A stretch of 64,000 bases of DNA from Delphinus delphis (lineage: Eukaryota; Chordata; Mammalia; Artiodactyla; Delphinidae). Below the pieces are notes generated by a model. That model was given only the letters and a program-made list of their open reading frames with translations. It ran no database searches and was not told where the DNA came from. Made by a program: the position numbers and the translations under genes. Location of the stretch: contig NW_027192672.1 in assembly GCF_949987515.2 (NCBI RefSeq), forward strand, positions 1,054,001-1,118,000, written 5' to 3'. Shown piece by piece: positions 1 through 13,406 of this stretch (its first letter is position 1; each line of letters starts with the position of its first letter).

Positions 1-1580
1 GCTGAGTGATATTGCTTTGTAAGTAAATACCACAACTTCTTTATCCATTTTTCACTTTCTGCGATGTTGAACTTGTACTGTAAACGAGGTTCTTGTAAAC
101 AGAGCCGTTCCAAACTTTGGGGTGGCTGTGTTTTTTTGATTTTAATTTCCCTAAGCTATAGGACCATAAGTGGAAGTGCCCTAGGTTCTGTTGCTTTGTT
201 TTTTAGATGTTTCAGGAAACACCATACACTTCTCCCGAGTGTCTGTTGGCAATTTACATCCCGCCCATCAGCATAACAAGGCTCCCAGTTCTCCATGGCC
301 TGTCCTGCCTTTCTGGATTTTACACTTTTTTCAGATGGCCCTTTTGACCGGGGGGAAGTGAGACTTCATTGTAGTGCAGATTTCCTTTGCAAGCTTGCTT
401 GGTTGGCCAAAAAGGGCGTATGCGTTTTTTCCTGAATATATTCAGGAAAAAACGCATACGCCCTTTTTGGCCAAGTGCATCATTGTGGACGTTCTGCCTC
501 TTTTCCTATGCTTTCAATGCAATTCCAGTCTACCTCCTGAAATCGGTTTCCTGCAATTCTGCCCCGCTTTCAAGTCCTCTTGGCAGCCTTACTTCAGTCT
601 ATTTTTGGACGATAGCTGTCATTTATAACTCTGCAGGTTTGTGAATTACAGTGCCCCTGAGCTCCTTTCTTCAACTCGCTTTCTTTTGAGCTGGCCGCAA
701 CACCGCAGGATGGCTTCAGGCCCTAATCTGGTTCCGGTACGGCACGCTGAGCCTTTGGTTATTTCCTCTTCCTGGTGGGAAATGAGAGTTAAATTTGCCC
801 GTCCAGACACCTCCAGCTAGCCTCTCATTGGTTCTCGCTATTCCTGTTCATCTTCCGCAGAAATTGCAAACTGGGCCAAACAGGAGGTTAAAGGCGCTGA
901 CTCTCCAAGTGGGGAGAGTGTTAGTAAAGCGTCTGGAATGTTGCACCCGAGTACCAGGGGAGGAAAACTGAGACATATTTGAACACGTCTCCCGATCACA
1001 TGGTTGATCATACTCTAGGTTCCACATGCATGTTTTAGCTGAAGGAAGAATACCTTAAACCTGGGTAGTTGAAACCCGTGGAATGGGTACCATGCAATAT
1101 GACTTCAAAGGGTCTTCATTTGCTCACCGAACCTCTCCAATCCTATCACTGCTGCGTTTATGCCCCTGTACACATGCTTGATTCTCTTTCGGAGACATAG
1201 CAATCCATAGGTTTTAAGATACTTACAAGTCAGGTACATTCTTAGGCGTTTAATATGCGGTGTTGAGTCCATTTCGTTGAGCAAGGAGTAGCTCTTGTCT
1301 ATTCCATATTTGGCTTAAGGAACTTTATCTGTGCTCATTTCAATCTCTGGTTTTATGCAGCACCCCAACTCACCTTTACCCTTAAGCAAGCATAAGTTGT
1401 TTTTCTAAATTTGAGGCCCTGTTCTGTTCTGTAATTCAGTTCCTGTGTAGCCAAGTTTCCATTCCGTGTATTACTGATATCTTATGATGTTTCTTTTTCT
1501 GTGTGACTTATTTCAGTTAGAATCATCATACCTGAATCCACTCATTGTGCTGCTAAGGGCCTGATGACATAGATTTCATT
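1..1580. repeat. satellite monomer 1 (class A)
   Basis: 1,580 bp. Class A at both ends (ATTGCTTTGTAAGT at the start, TATTACTGATATC near the end). Its palindrome at 403-474 is perfect. A private T (TGTGTTTTTTTG) at about 130 and CTTACAAGTCAGG near 1225 distinguish it from other copies. Confidence 0.95.
403..474. repeat. 72-bp perfect palindrome (reference copy)
   Basis: Two 36-base arms are exact reverse complements with no spacer and meet between 438 and 439. The outer ends read TTGGCCAAAAAG and CTTTTTGGCCAA. The same structure is at the equivalent place in all 38 monomers. The ends resemble the short mariner-derived hairpins abundant in cetartiodactyl genomes (and the source of the ruminant miR-2284/2285 family), as I recall them; inner arm bases differ from those. 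As RNA it would form a 36-bp stem; as single-stranded DNA, a hairpin or cruciform. No flanking TA duplication is evident. Confidence 0.9.
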
Positions 1581-3048
1581 GCTGAGTGATATTGCTTTGT
1601 AAGTGAATACCACAACTTCTTTATCCATTTTTCACTTTCTGCGATGTTGAACTTGTACTGTAAACGAGGTTCTTGTAAACAGAGCCATTCCAAACTTTGG
1701 GGTGGCTGTGTCTTTTTGATTTTAATTTCCCTAAGCTATAGGACCATAAGTGGAAGTGCCCTAGGCTCTGTTGCTTTGTTTTTTAGATGTTTCAGGAAAC
1801 ACCATACACTTCTCCCAAGTGTCTGTTGGCAATTTCCATCCCGCCCATCAGCATAACAAGGCTCCCAGTTCTCAATGGCCTGTTGCCTTTCTGGATTTTA
1901 CACTTTTTTCAGATGGCCCTTTTGACCGGGGGGAAGTGAGACTTCATTGTAGTGCAGATTTCCTTTGCAAGCTTGCTTGGTTGGCCAAAAAGGGCGTATG
2001 CGTTTTTTCCTGAATATATTCAGGAAAAAACGCATACGCCCTTTTTGGCCAAGTGCATCATTGTGGACGTTCTGCCTCTTTTCCTATGCTTTCAATGCAA
2101 TTCCAGTCTACCTCCTGAAATCGGTTTCCTGCAATTCTGCCCCGCTTTCAAGTCCTCTTGGCAGCCTTACTTCAGTCTATTTTTGGACGATAGGTGTCAT
2201 TTATAACTCTGCAGGTTTGTGAATTACAGTGCCCCTGAGCTCCTTTCTTCAACTCGCTTTCTTGTGAGCTGGCCGAAACACCGCAGGATGTCTTCAGGCC
2301 CTAATCTGGTTCTGGCACGGCACGCTGAGCCTTTGGTTAATTCCTCTTCCTGGTGGGAAATGAGAGTTAAATTTGCCCGTCCAGACACCTCCAGCTAGTC
2401 TCTCATTGGTTCTCGCTATTCCTGTTCATCTTCTGCAGAAATTGCAAACTGGGCCAAACAGGAGGTTAAAGGGACTGTCTCTCCAAGTCGGGAGAGTGTT
2501 AGTAAAGCGTCTGGAATGTTGCACCCGAGTACCAGGGTACGAAAACTGAGACATATTTGAACACGTCTCCCGATCACATGGTTGATCATACTCTAGGTTC
2601 CACATGCATGTTTTAGCTGAAGGAAGAATACCTTAAACCTGGGTAGTTGAAACCCGTGGAATGGGTACTATGCAATATGACTTCAAAGGGTCTTCATTTG
2701 CTCACCGAACATCTCCAATCCTATCACTGCTGCGTTTATGCCCCTGTACACATGCTTGATTCTCTTTTGGAGACATAGCAATCCATAGGTTTTAAGATAC
2801 TTACTATTCAGGTACATTCTTAGGCGTTTAATATGCGGTGTTGAGTCCATTTCGTTGAGCAAGGAGTAGCTCTTGTCTATTCCATATTTGGCTTAAGGAA
2901 CTTTATCTGTGCTCATTTCAATCTGGTTTTATGCAGCACCCCAACTCACCTTTACCCTTAAGCAAGCATAAGTTGGTTTTCTAAATTTGAGACCCTGTTC
3001 TGTTCTGTAATTCAGTTCCTGTGTAGCCAAGTTTACATTCCGTGTATT

Positions 3049-3059
3049 ACTGATATCTT
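3049..3059. repeat. target-site duplication, left copy
   Basis: ACTGATATCTT, matching 6981-6991. One more T on the 5' side also matches, giving 11-12 bp. It is ordinary class A satellite sequence. Confidence 0.92.
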
Positions 3060-3070
3060 TTTTTTTTTTT
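3060..3070 (-). other. poly(A) tract of the retrocopy
   Basis: A T run at 3058-3070 on the plus strand. Its first two T bases can also belong to the target duplication, leaving 11 A bases of tail. A pure, undecayed tail agrees with recent insertion. Confidence 0.9.
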
Positions 3071-5447
3071 GCCGTAACTACCTTTATTGGTATCGCTTGT
3101 GTATCAGTTCATCAAAACCTTTGTTTCATATTTCTCGCCTTAATCCCCTGTAAGTTCCAGATGGGCAAAAATACTTTTAAATACGCAGCTGGCTTCTGTC
3201 TTATGTGCTTAATATTATACATTTGTTGCTTGTTTTGCACATGTCTATGGCTGCACTACTTGCAAGACGAAAGTCACATATAAAAATACAGACTAATCGA
3301 AACACAAAAGTCAGCCATTGTCTAGAATGTGGTTTACAATACAGAGCTTGCAGACAACACAGAGTATATATATAAGTCATCTGTCTGAAAACAGAAAGTA
3401 GTGTCTCAGACTGACTCCGGAGAAAGGTGCTGACACACAGGGAAACTCACTGATGATTCTCCTTTATGTTTATTAGATAGATCAATACCAAATTATTTCA
3501 CATATATTATATTCAATATCTATATATATATATCTTGTAACCAAATTCTGGTTTAAAAGTCACAAACCAACATGTAAATACAAAATGTTAGGAAAGGTTT
3601 AACATACATAGGGGAAAACATGTCTTATGCCTCGCAAAGACTTTCTACAATCTAGCATAAAGGCAAATGTGGTTGAAAAAAAAGGAAATCCATATACAAT
3701 TACAGAAAAACATTTAGTCAAGCCACCTAATATAAAATATTTCAGATATCATGTGCAAAAACGTCCACGTGTTGCAGAGGTCTCTACAAATCAATTAGAA
3801 TGACGTCAACAAGATCTGCAAACCGAAGTCTTAGCAAGTAAACGTGACTCATGTTTTTCTCTCTGAGACAATGAGGCTTGACGTTCAGTTAAAGGCAGGT
3901 AAACACGACTATGAAGAAACCCTTCTTTACAACAGCTTAACGGTACCCATTTAGGGCAATATACCCGCTTTCCCAGCTATGTGTGCACGCAGTGTTCTGT
4001 GATAAAATGACTCAGTTACTTTAAAAAAGCATAAATGGCAAAACAAAATAACCAGAACTCCGCGAAGCTGGTAAAACCACAAAGACACTGAAATCCAGCA
4101 ACTCCTGAGAGGCTGAGAGATCAAATGAATCATAAAATCTGGATGACTCTGATTTGGGGTTTAACTTTGGTTAAAACTGAAAAGTCTGAAAAGAACCAAT
4201 GTTTTGGAAGAAGCAGTGTCACTTGTAAACATCCTGCCACCTAACTAAAAGGACGGCCTCTTCTTCTAGACCCACGACTTAATAAGACAGGAAGCTCTCA
4301 ACACACAGCGCTGGAGAAGATGGATTCCACAAGTCAAACTTGAGTGAAACTGTTCTAATGCAATGTACCAAACACGCGTTTGTTCTTAGGAAAACTTACA
4401 AAACTAACAAATATTTTTCTCCAGAATTATAAAAGATAAAATCTATGAATCAGTACTGTTATGTGATTACAGAACAATAGCCAACTGAAAAAAAAAACAA
4501 AACACCAACCCACAGGCCGTCTACACCGTCCCCAATCCATTTCCTGCAGCCAGTACTTCCCACCTGCTCTGAGGACTGAGCCTTAGACACCGTTGACTGT
4601 ATTTAAAGTTGAGTCAACAGTACTCTCTGTCTCTGGGGCAAAAGTAATGCAGCTCATTACTTACACACAACACTTGTTTCATTCTTCAGGACTTTCTTTG
4701 ACGGGATTACTCAATGTTGGTTACTTTAAAGGTAACAAAAGGTGTCAGAAAAAAATGCCTTGGAATTCTTTTGCAATTCCACAAAGACACCTGGCAATCT
4801 GATACGTTCATTCCTCTCCCCATCACAATTTTTGTTTTTTAAAATTACAATTGACAACTCACGTAAGATGTAATTAATTTACTTAAAATAAGAGAGGGCT
4901 TTTCAATCAAGTATCCACGTTCCAAATAACTAAAACATTTAGTTAAATCTTTTAAATTAATCTTTTAATAAATCTTTAATTACTCGGTGCCAGTAATTAA
5001 GAGGTTGATTCCGTAAAATTCAAACTTGCACATAGGCGTGTCCCACTCAGAAAAGATTTCATACACTTAGCAACTTGTGCTTTTTGTCTCACCTTTTATA
5101 AGAAACACAGATTAATTTCAACTTCAGTTTTCCTTTCTGATGCAGACACGTGTACCTTGTGTAAGAAACGGTCTCCAGGCCACCTCCACGTGTAGACCTC
5201 AGCATTTCCTGAGAGTGTGAAGTCAACCCCTCCTCCAGGAGACTCTCGCCCTTTTGAGACATTCCCCCTTGCACCTTATGTTTGTCAGACTATGTTTACA
5301 GAAATCAGATGACTGGATGAAAACTCTACAGGACAGTCAAGGACAGACGAGAAGACGAGATGCAGAGCGGGAGCCCCTTCCTCCTCCAGTGCACCTGCTG
5401 CGGGCAGCCCTCCAGGAAGGCTTGGCCTCCTCCCCTGGACCACAGAC
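3071..5447 (-). other. PCMTD2: 3' untranslated region of the PCMTD2 retrocopy
   Basis: About 2.4 kb of AT-rich, non-coding sequence between the stop codon and the polyadenylation signal. It has a short TA run near 3521-3533. Short open frames here have no recognisable content. No interspersed repeat was recognised by eye, which is consistent with it being copied intact from a mature mRNA. Confidence 0.85.
3083..3088 (-). promoter_or_regulatory. polyadenylation signal AATAAA of the retrocopied mRNA
   Basis: TTTATT on the plus strand, AATAAA on the minus strand, 12 bases before the poly(A) tract. This spacing is within the usual range and confirms that the template was a polyadenylated transcript. 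Confidence 0.93.
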
Positions 5448-6980
<1,533 letters not shown>

Positions 6981-6991
6981 ACTGATATCTT
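6981..6991. repeat. target-site duplication, right copy
   Basis: ACTGATATCTT followed by ATGATGTTTC, which restores the satellite reading of an uninterrupted monomer. Removing 3060-6991 gives a seamless class A monomer. Confidence 0.92.
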
Positions 6992-7088
6992 ATGATGTTT
7001 CTTTTTCTGTGTGACTTATTTCAGTTAGAATCATCATACCTGAATCCACTCATTGTGCTGCTAAGGGCCTGATGACACAGATTTCATT

Positions 7089-8667
7089 GCTGAGTGATAT
7101 TGCTTTGTAAGTAAATACCACAACTTCTTTATCCATTTTTCACTTTCTGCGATGTTGAACTTGTACTGTAAACGAGGTTCTTGTAAACACAGCCGTTCCA
7201 AACTTTGGGGTGGCTGTGTCTTTTTGATTTTAAATTCCCTAAGCTATAGGACCATAAGTGGAAGTGCCCTAGGCTCTGTTGCTTTGTTTTTTAGATGTTT
7301 CAGGAAACACCATACACTTCTCCCGAGTGGTTTTTGGCAATTTACATCCCGCCCTTCAGCATAACAAGGCTCCCAGTTCTCCATGGCCTGTCCTGCCTTT
7401 CTGGATTTTACACTTTTTTCAGATGGCCCTTTTGACCGGGGGGAAGTGAGACTTCATTGTAGTGCAGATTTCCTTTGCAAGCTTGCTTAGTTGGCCAAAA
7501 AGGGCGTATGCGTTTTTTCCTGAATATATTCAGGAAAAAACGCATACGCCCTTTTTGGCCAAGTGCATCATTGTGGACGTTCTGCCTCTTTTCCTATGCT
7601 TTCAATGCAATTCCAGTCTACCTCCTGAAATCGGTTTCCTGCAATTCTGCCCCGCTTTCAAGTCCTCTTGGCAGCCTTACATCAGTCTATTTTTGGACGA
7701 TTGCTGTCATTTATAACTCTGCAGGTTTGTGAATTACAGTGCCCCTGAGCTCCTTTCTTCAACTCGCTTTCTTGTGAGCTGGCCGCAACACCGCAGGATG
7801 GCTTCAGGCCCTAATCTGGTTTCGGAATGGCACACTGAGCCTTTGGTTAATTCCTCTTCCTGGTGGGAAATGAGAGTTCAATTGGCCCGTCCAGACACCT
7901 CCAGCTAGCCTCTCATTGGTTCTCGCTATTCCTGTTCATCTTCCGCAGAAATTGCAAACTGGGCCAAACAGGAGGTTAAAGGTGCTGACTCTCCAAGTGG
8001 GGAGAGTGTTAGTAAAGCGTCTGGAATGTGGCACCCGAGTACCAGGGGAGGAAAACTGAGACATATTTGAACACGTCTCCCGTTCACATGGTTGATCATA
8101 CTTGGGTTCCACATGCATGTTTTAGCTGAAGGAAGAATACCTTAAACCTGGAGAGTTGAGACCCGTGGAATGGGTACCATGCAATATGACTTCAAAGGGT
8201 CTTCATTTGCTCACCGAACCTCTCCAATCCTATCACTGCTGCGTTTATGCCCCTGTACACATGCTTGATTCTCTTTGGGAGACATAGCAATCCATAGGTT
8301 TTACGATACTTACTAGTCAGGTACATTCTTAGGCGTTTAATATGCGGTGTTGAGTCCATTTCGTTGAGCAAGGAGTAGCTCTTGTCTATTCCATATTTGA
8401 CTTAAGGAACTTTATCTGTGCTCATTTCAATCTCTGGTTTTATGCAGCACCCCAACTCACCTTTACCCTTAAGCAAGAATAAGTTGGTTTTCTAAATTTG
8501 AGACCCTGTTCTGTTCTGTAATTCAGTTCCTGTGTAGCCAAGTTTACATTCCGTGTATTACTGATATCTTATGATGTTTCTTTTTCTGTGTGACTTATTT
8601 CAGTTAGAATCATCATACCTGAATCCACTCATTGTGCTGCTAAGGGCCTGATGACATAGATTTCATT
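7089..8667. repeat. satellite monomer 3 (class A)
   Basis: 1,579 bp. First whole unit after the retrocopy. Variants include TTTAAATTCCC (shared with monomer 34) and CATACTTGGGTTCC (shared with monomers 31-33). Palindrome 7491-7562 is perfect. Confidence 0.95.
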
Positions 8668-10246
8668 GCTGAGTGATATTGCTTTGTAAGTAAATACCAC
8701 AACTTCTTTATCCATTTTTCACTTTCTGCGATGTTGAACTTGTACTGTAAACGAGGTTCTTGTAAACAGAGCCGTTCCAAACTTTGGGGTGGCTGTGTCT
8801 TTTTGATTTTAATTTCCCTAAGCTATAGGACCATAAGTGGAAGTGCCCTAGGCTCTGTTGCTTTGTTTTTTAGATGTTTCAGGAAACACCATACACTTCT
8901 CCCGAGTGTCTGTTGGCAATTTACATCCCGCCCATCAGCATAACAAGGCTCCCAGTTCTCCATGGCCTGTCCTGCCTTTCTGGATTTTACACTTTTTAAA
9001 GATGGCCCTTTTGACCGGGGGGAAGTGAGACTTCATTGTAGTGCAGATTTCCTTTGCAAGCTTGCTTGGTTGGCCAAATAGGGCGTATGCGTTTTTTCCT
9101 GAATATATTCAGGAAAAAACGCATACGCCCTTTTTGGCCAAGTGCATCATTGTGGACGTTCTGCCTCTTTTCCTATGCTTTCAATGCAATTCCAGTCTAC
9201 CTCCTGAAATCGGTTTCCTGAAATTCTGCCCCGCTTTCAAGTCCTCTTGGCAGCCTTACTTCAGTCTATTTTTGGACGATAGCTGTCATTTATAACTCTG
9301 CAGGTTTGTGAATTACAGTGGCCCTGAGCTCCTTTCTTCAACTCGCTTTCTTTTGAGCTGGCCGCAACACCGCAGGATGGCTTCAGGCCCTAATCTGGCT
9401 CTGGCATGGCACGCTGAGCCTTTGGTTAATTCCTCTTCCTGGTAGGAAATGAGAGTTAAATTTGCCCGTCCAGACACTTCCAGCTAGTCTCCATTGGTTC
9501 TCGCTATTCCTGTTCATCTTCCGCAGAAATTGCAAACTGGGCCAAACAGGAGGTTAAAGGGACTGACTCTCCAAGTCGGGAGAGTGTTAGTAAAGCGTCT
9601 GGAATGTTGCACCCGAGTACCAGGGTACGAAAACTGAGACATATTTGAACACGTCTCCCGATCACATGTTTGATCATACTCTAGGTTCCACATGCATGTT
9701 TTAGCTGAAGGAAGAATACCTTAAACCTGGGTAGTTGAAACTCGTGGAATGGGTACCATGCAATATGACTTCAAAGGGTCTTCATTTGCTCACCGAACCT
9801 CTCCAATCCTATCACTGCTGCGTTTATGCCCCTGTACACATGCTTGATTCTCTTTTGGAGACATAGCAATCCATAGGTTTTAAGATACTTACTAGTCAGG
9901 TACATTCTTAGGCGTTTAATATGGGGTGTTGAGTCCATTTCGTTGAGCAAGGAGTAGCTCTTGTCTATTCCGTATTTGGCTTAAGGATCTTTATCTGTGC
10001 TCATTTCAATCTCTGGTTTTATGCAGCACCCCAACTCACCTTTACCCTTAAGCAAGCATAAGTTGGTTTTCTAAATTTGAGACCCTGTTCTGTTCTGTAA
10101 TTCAGTTCCTGTGTAGCCAAGTTTACATTCCGTGTATTACTGATATCTTATGATGTTTCATTTTCTGTGTGACTTATTTCAGTTAGAATCATCATACCTG
10201 AATCCACTCATTGTGCTGCTAAGGGCCTGATGACACAGATTTCATT
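8668..10246. repeat. satellite monomer 4 (class A)
   Basis: 1,579 bp. Palindrome 9070-9141 has one T/T mismatch from a change at 9079. Private CTTTTTAAAGATGG near 8994. TTTCCTGAAATTC near 9215 is shared with monomers 10 and 37. Confidence 0.95.
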
Positions 10247-11826
10247 GCTGAGTGATATTGCTTTGTAAGTAAATACCACAACTTCTTTATCCATTTTTCA
10301 CTTTCTGCGATGTTGAACTTGTACTGTAAACGAGGTTCTTGTAAACAGAGCCATTCCAAACTTTGGGGTGGCTGTGTCTTTTTGATTTTAATTTCCCTAA
10401 GCTATAGGACCATAAGTGGAAGTGCCCTAGGTTCTGTTGCTTTGTTTTTTAGATGTTTCAGGAAACACCATACACTTCTCCCGAGTGGTTGTTGGCAATT
10501 TACATCCCGCCCATCAGCATAACAAGGCTCCCAGTTCTCCATGGCCTGTCCTGCCTTTCTGGATTTTACACTTTTTTCAGATGGCCCTTTTGACCGGGGG
10601 GAAGTGAGACTTCATTGTAGTGCAGATTTCCTTTGCAAGCTTGCTTGGTTGGCCAAAAAGGGCGTATGCGTTTTTTCCTGAATATATTCAGGAAAAAACG
10701 CATACGCCCTTTTTGGCCAAGTGCATCATTGTGGACGTTCTGCCTCTTTTCCTATGCTTTCAATGCAATTCCAGTCTACCTCCTGAAATCGGTTTCCTGC
10801 AATTCTGCCCCGCTTTCAAGTCCTCTTGGCAGCCTTACTTCAGTCTATTTTTGGACGATAGCTGTCATTTATAACTCTGCAGTTTTGTGAATTACAGTGC
10901 CCCTGAGCTCCTTTCTTCAACTCGCTTTCTTTTGAGCTGGCCGCAACACCGCAGGATGGCTTCAGGCCCTAATCTGGTTCCGGTACGGCACGCTGAGCCT
11001 TTGGTTATTTCCTCTTCCTGTTGGGAAATGAGAGTTAAATTTGCCCGTCCAGACACCTCCAGCTAGCCTCTCATTGGTTCTCGCTATTCCTGTTCATCTT
11101 CCGCAGAAATTGCAAACTGTGCCAAACAGGAGGTTAAAGGCGCTGACTCTCCAAGTGGGGAGAGTGTTAGTAAAGCGTCTGGAATGTTGCACCCGAGTAC
11201 CAGGCTAGGAAAACTGAGACATATTTGAACACGTCTCCCGATCACATGGTTGATCATACTCTGGGTTCCACATGCATGTTTTAGCTGAAGGAAGAATACC
11301 TAAAACCTGGGTAGTTGAAACCCGTGGAATGGGTACCATGCAATATGACTTCAAAGGGTCTTCATTTGCTCACCGAACCTCTCCAATCCTATCACTGCTG
11401 CGTTTATGCCCCTGTACACATGCTTGATTCTCTTTCGGAGACATAGCAATCCATAGGTTTTAAGATACTTACTAGTCAGGTACATTCTTAGGCGTTTAAT
11501 ATGCGGTGTTGAGTCCATTTCGTTGAGCAAGGAGTAGCTCTTGTCTATTCCATATTTGGCTTAAGGAACTCTATCTGTGCTCATTTCAATCTCTGGTTTT
11601 ATGCAGCACCCCAACTCACCTTTCCCCTTAAGCAAGCATAAGTTGGTTTTCTAAATTTGAGAACCTGTTCTGTTTTGGAATTCAGTTCCTGTGTAGCCAA
11701 GTTTACATTCCGTGTATTAGTGATATCTTATGATGTTTATTTTTCTGTGTGACTTATTTCAGTTAGAATCATCGTACCTGAATCTACTCATTATGCTGCT
11801 ACGGGCCTGATGACATAGATTTCATT
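10247..11826. repeat. satellite monomer 5 (A start, B end)
   Basis: 1,580 bp. Class A through most of its length, then class B from about 11,670 (TTTTGGAATTC, TATTAGTGATATC, CATTATGCTGCTACGG). Palindrome 10649-10720 is perfect. Confidence 0.95.
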
Positions 11827-13406
11827 GCTGAGTGATACTGCATTGTACGTAAGTACCACAAGTTCTTTATCCATTTTTCACTTTCTGCGATGTTGAACTT
11901 GTACTGTAAACGGGGTTCTTGTAAACAGAGCCGTTCCAAACTTTGGGGTGGCTGTGTCTTTTTGATTTTAATTTCCCTAAGCTATAGGACCATAAGTGGA
12001 AGTGCCCTAGGCTCTGTTGCTTTGTTTTTTAGATGTTTCAGGAAACACCATACACTTCTCCCGAGTGTCTGTTGGCAATTTACATCCCGCCCATCAGCAT
12101 CACAAGGCTCCCAGTTCTCCATGGCCTGTCCTGCCTTTCTGGATTTTACACTTTTTTCAGATGGCCCTTTTGACCGGGGGGAAGTGAGACTTCATTGTAG
12201 TGCAGATTTCCTTTGCAAGCTTGCTTGGTTGGCCAAAAAGGGCGTATGCGTTTTTTCCTGAATATATTCAGGAAAAAACGCATACGCCCTTTTTGGCCAA
12301 GTGCATCATTGTGGACGTCCTGCCTCTTTTCCTATGCTTTCAATGCAATTCCAGTCTACCTCCTGAAATCGGTTTCCTGCAATTCTGCCCCGCTTTCAAG
12401 TCCTCTTGGCAGCCTTACTTCAGTCTATTTTTGGACGATAGCTGTCATTTATAACTCTGCAGGTTTGTGAATTACAGTGCCCCTGAGCTCCTTTCTTCAA
12501 CTCGCTTTCTTTTGAGCTGGCCGTAACACCACAGGATGGCTTCAGGCCCTAATCTGGTTCCGGCACGGCACGCTGAGCCTTTGGTTATTTCCTCTTCCTG
12601 GTGGGAAATAAGAGTTAAATTTGCCCGTCCAGACACCTCCAGCTAGTCTCTCATTGGTTCTCCCTATTCCTGTTCATCTTCCGCAGAAATTGCAAACTGG
12701 GTCAAACAGGAGTTTAAAGGCGCAGACTCTCCAAGTGGGGAGAGTGTTAGTAAAGCATCTGGAATGTTGCGCCCGAGTACCAGGGGAGGAAAACTGAGAC
12801 CTATTTGAACACGTCTCCCATTCACACGGTTGATCATACTCTGGGTTCCACATGCATGTTTTAGCTGAAGGAAGAATACCTTAAACCTGGAGAGTTGAGA
12901 CCCGTGGAATGGGTACCATGCAATATGACTTCAAAGGGTCTTCATTTGCTCACCGAACCTCTCCAATCCTATCAGTGCTGCGTTTATACCCCTGTACACA
13001 CGCTTGATTCTCTTTTGGAGACATAGCAATCCATAGGTTTTAAGATACTTACTAGTCAGGTACATTCTTAGGCGTTTAATATGGGTTGTTGAGTCCATTT
13101 CGTTGAGCAAGGAGTAGCTCTTGTCTATTCCATATTTGGCTTAAGGAACTTTATCTGTGCTCATTTCAATCTCTGGTTTTATGCAGCACCCCAACTCACC
13201 TTTCCCCTTAAGCAAGCATAAGTTGGTTTTCTAAATTTGAGACACTGTTCTGTTCTGTAATTCAGTTCCTGTGTAGCCAAGTTTATATTCCGTGTATTAC
13301 TGATATCTTATGATGTTTATTTTTCTGTGTGACTAATTTCAGTTAGAATCATCATACCTGAATCCACTCATTGTGCTGCTAAGGGCCTGATGACATACAT
13401 TTCATT
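11827..13406. repeat. satellite monomer 6 (B start, then A)
   Basis: 1,580 bp. Class B for the first 50 or so bases, then class A. From about 12.2 kb it pairs with monomer 8 at a shift of 3,159 bp, sharing GACGTCCTGCC, GGTCAAACAGGAGTTT and GGCGCAGACTC. Palindrome 12229-12300 is perfect. Confidence 0.95.

Larger units (their letters stand above)
1..3059. repeat. satellite array, left segment (monomers 1 and 2)
   Basis: Direct reading shows the sequence at 1 repeating from 1581 with over 95% identity. This segment holds one full monomer and about 1,479 bp of the second, up to the retrocopy insertion. The monomer is AT-rich, has no long open frame, and contains a 72-bp palindrome. The period agrees with the common cetacean satellite of delphinoids as remembered from the literature; assignment to that family is inference. 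Confidence 0.95.

Noticed and set aside
64..276. Recurrent 70-codon open frame near the start of each monomer
   Set aside because: Broken or restarted at GTG in class B units, no codon-level constraint visible, no known family.
403..474. Annotating each palindrome as a microRNA gene
   Set aside because: Only the fold potential is visible; there is no evidence of transcription or processing, and a spacer-free perfect stem is unlike a typical precursor loop.
374..644. Recurrent 84- and 85-codon open frames spanning the palindrome in nearly every monomer
   Set aside because: Two overlapping frames are equally conserved, the first begins at GTG, monomers carry frame-breaking indels (for example monomer 21), and there is no recognisable domain. 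Conservation follows from repeat homogenisation.
3951..5274. Short open frames in the 3' untranslated region of the retrocopy
   Set aside because: Random-length frames in AT-rich untranslated sequence with no recognisable protein.
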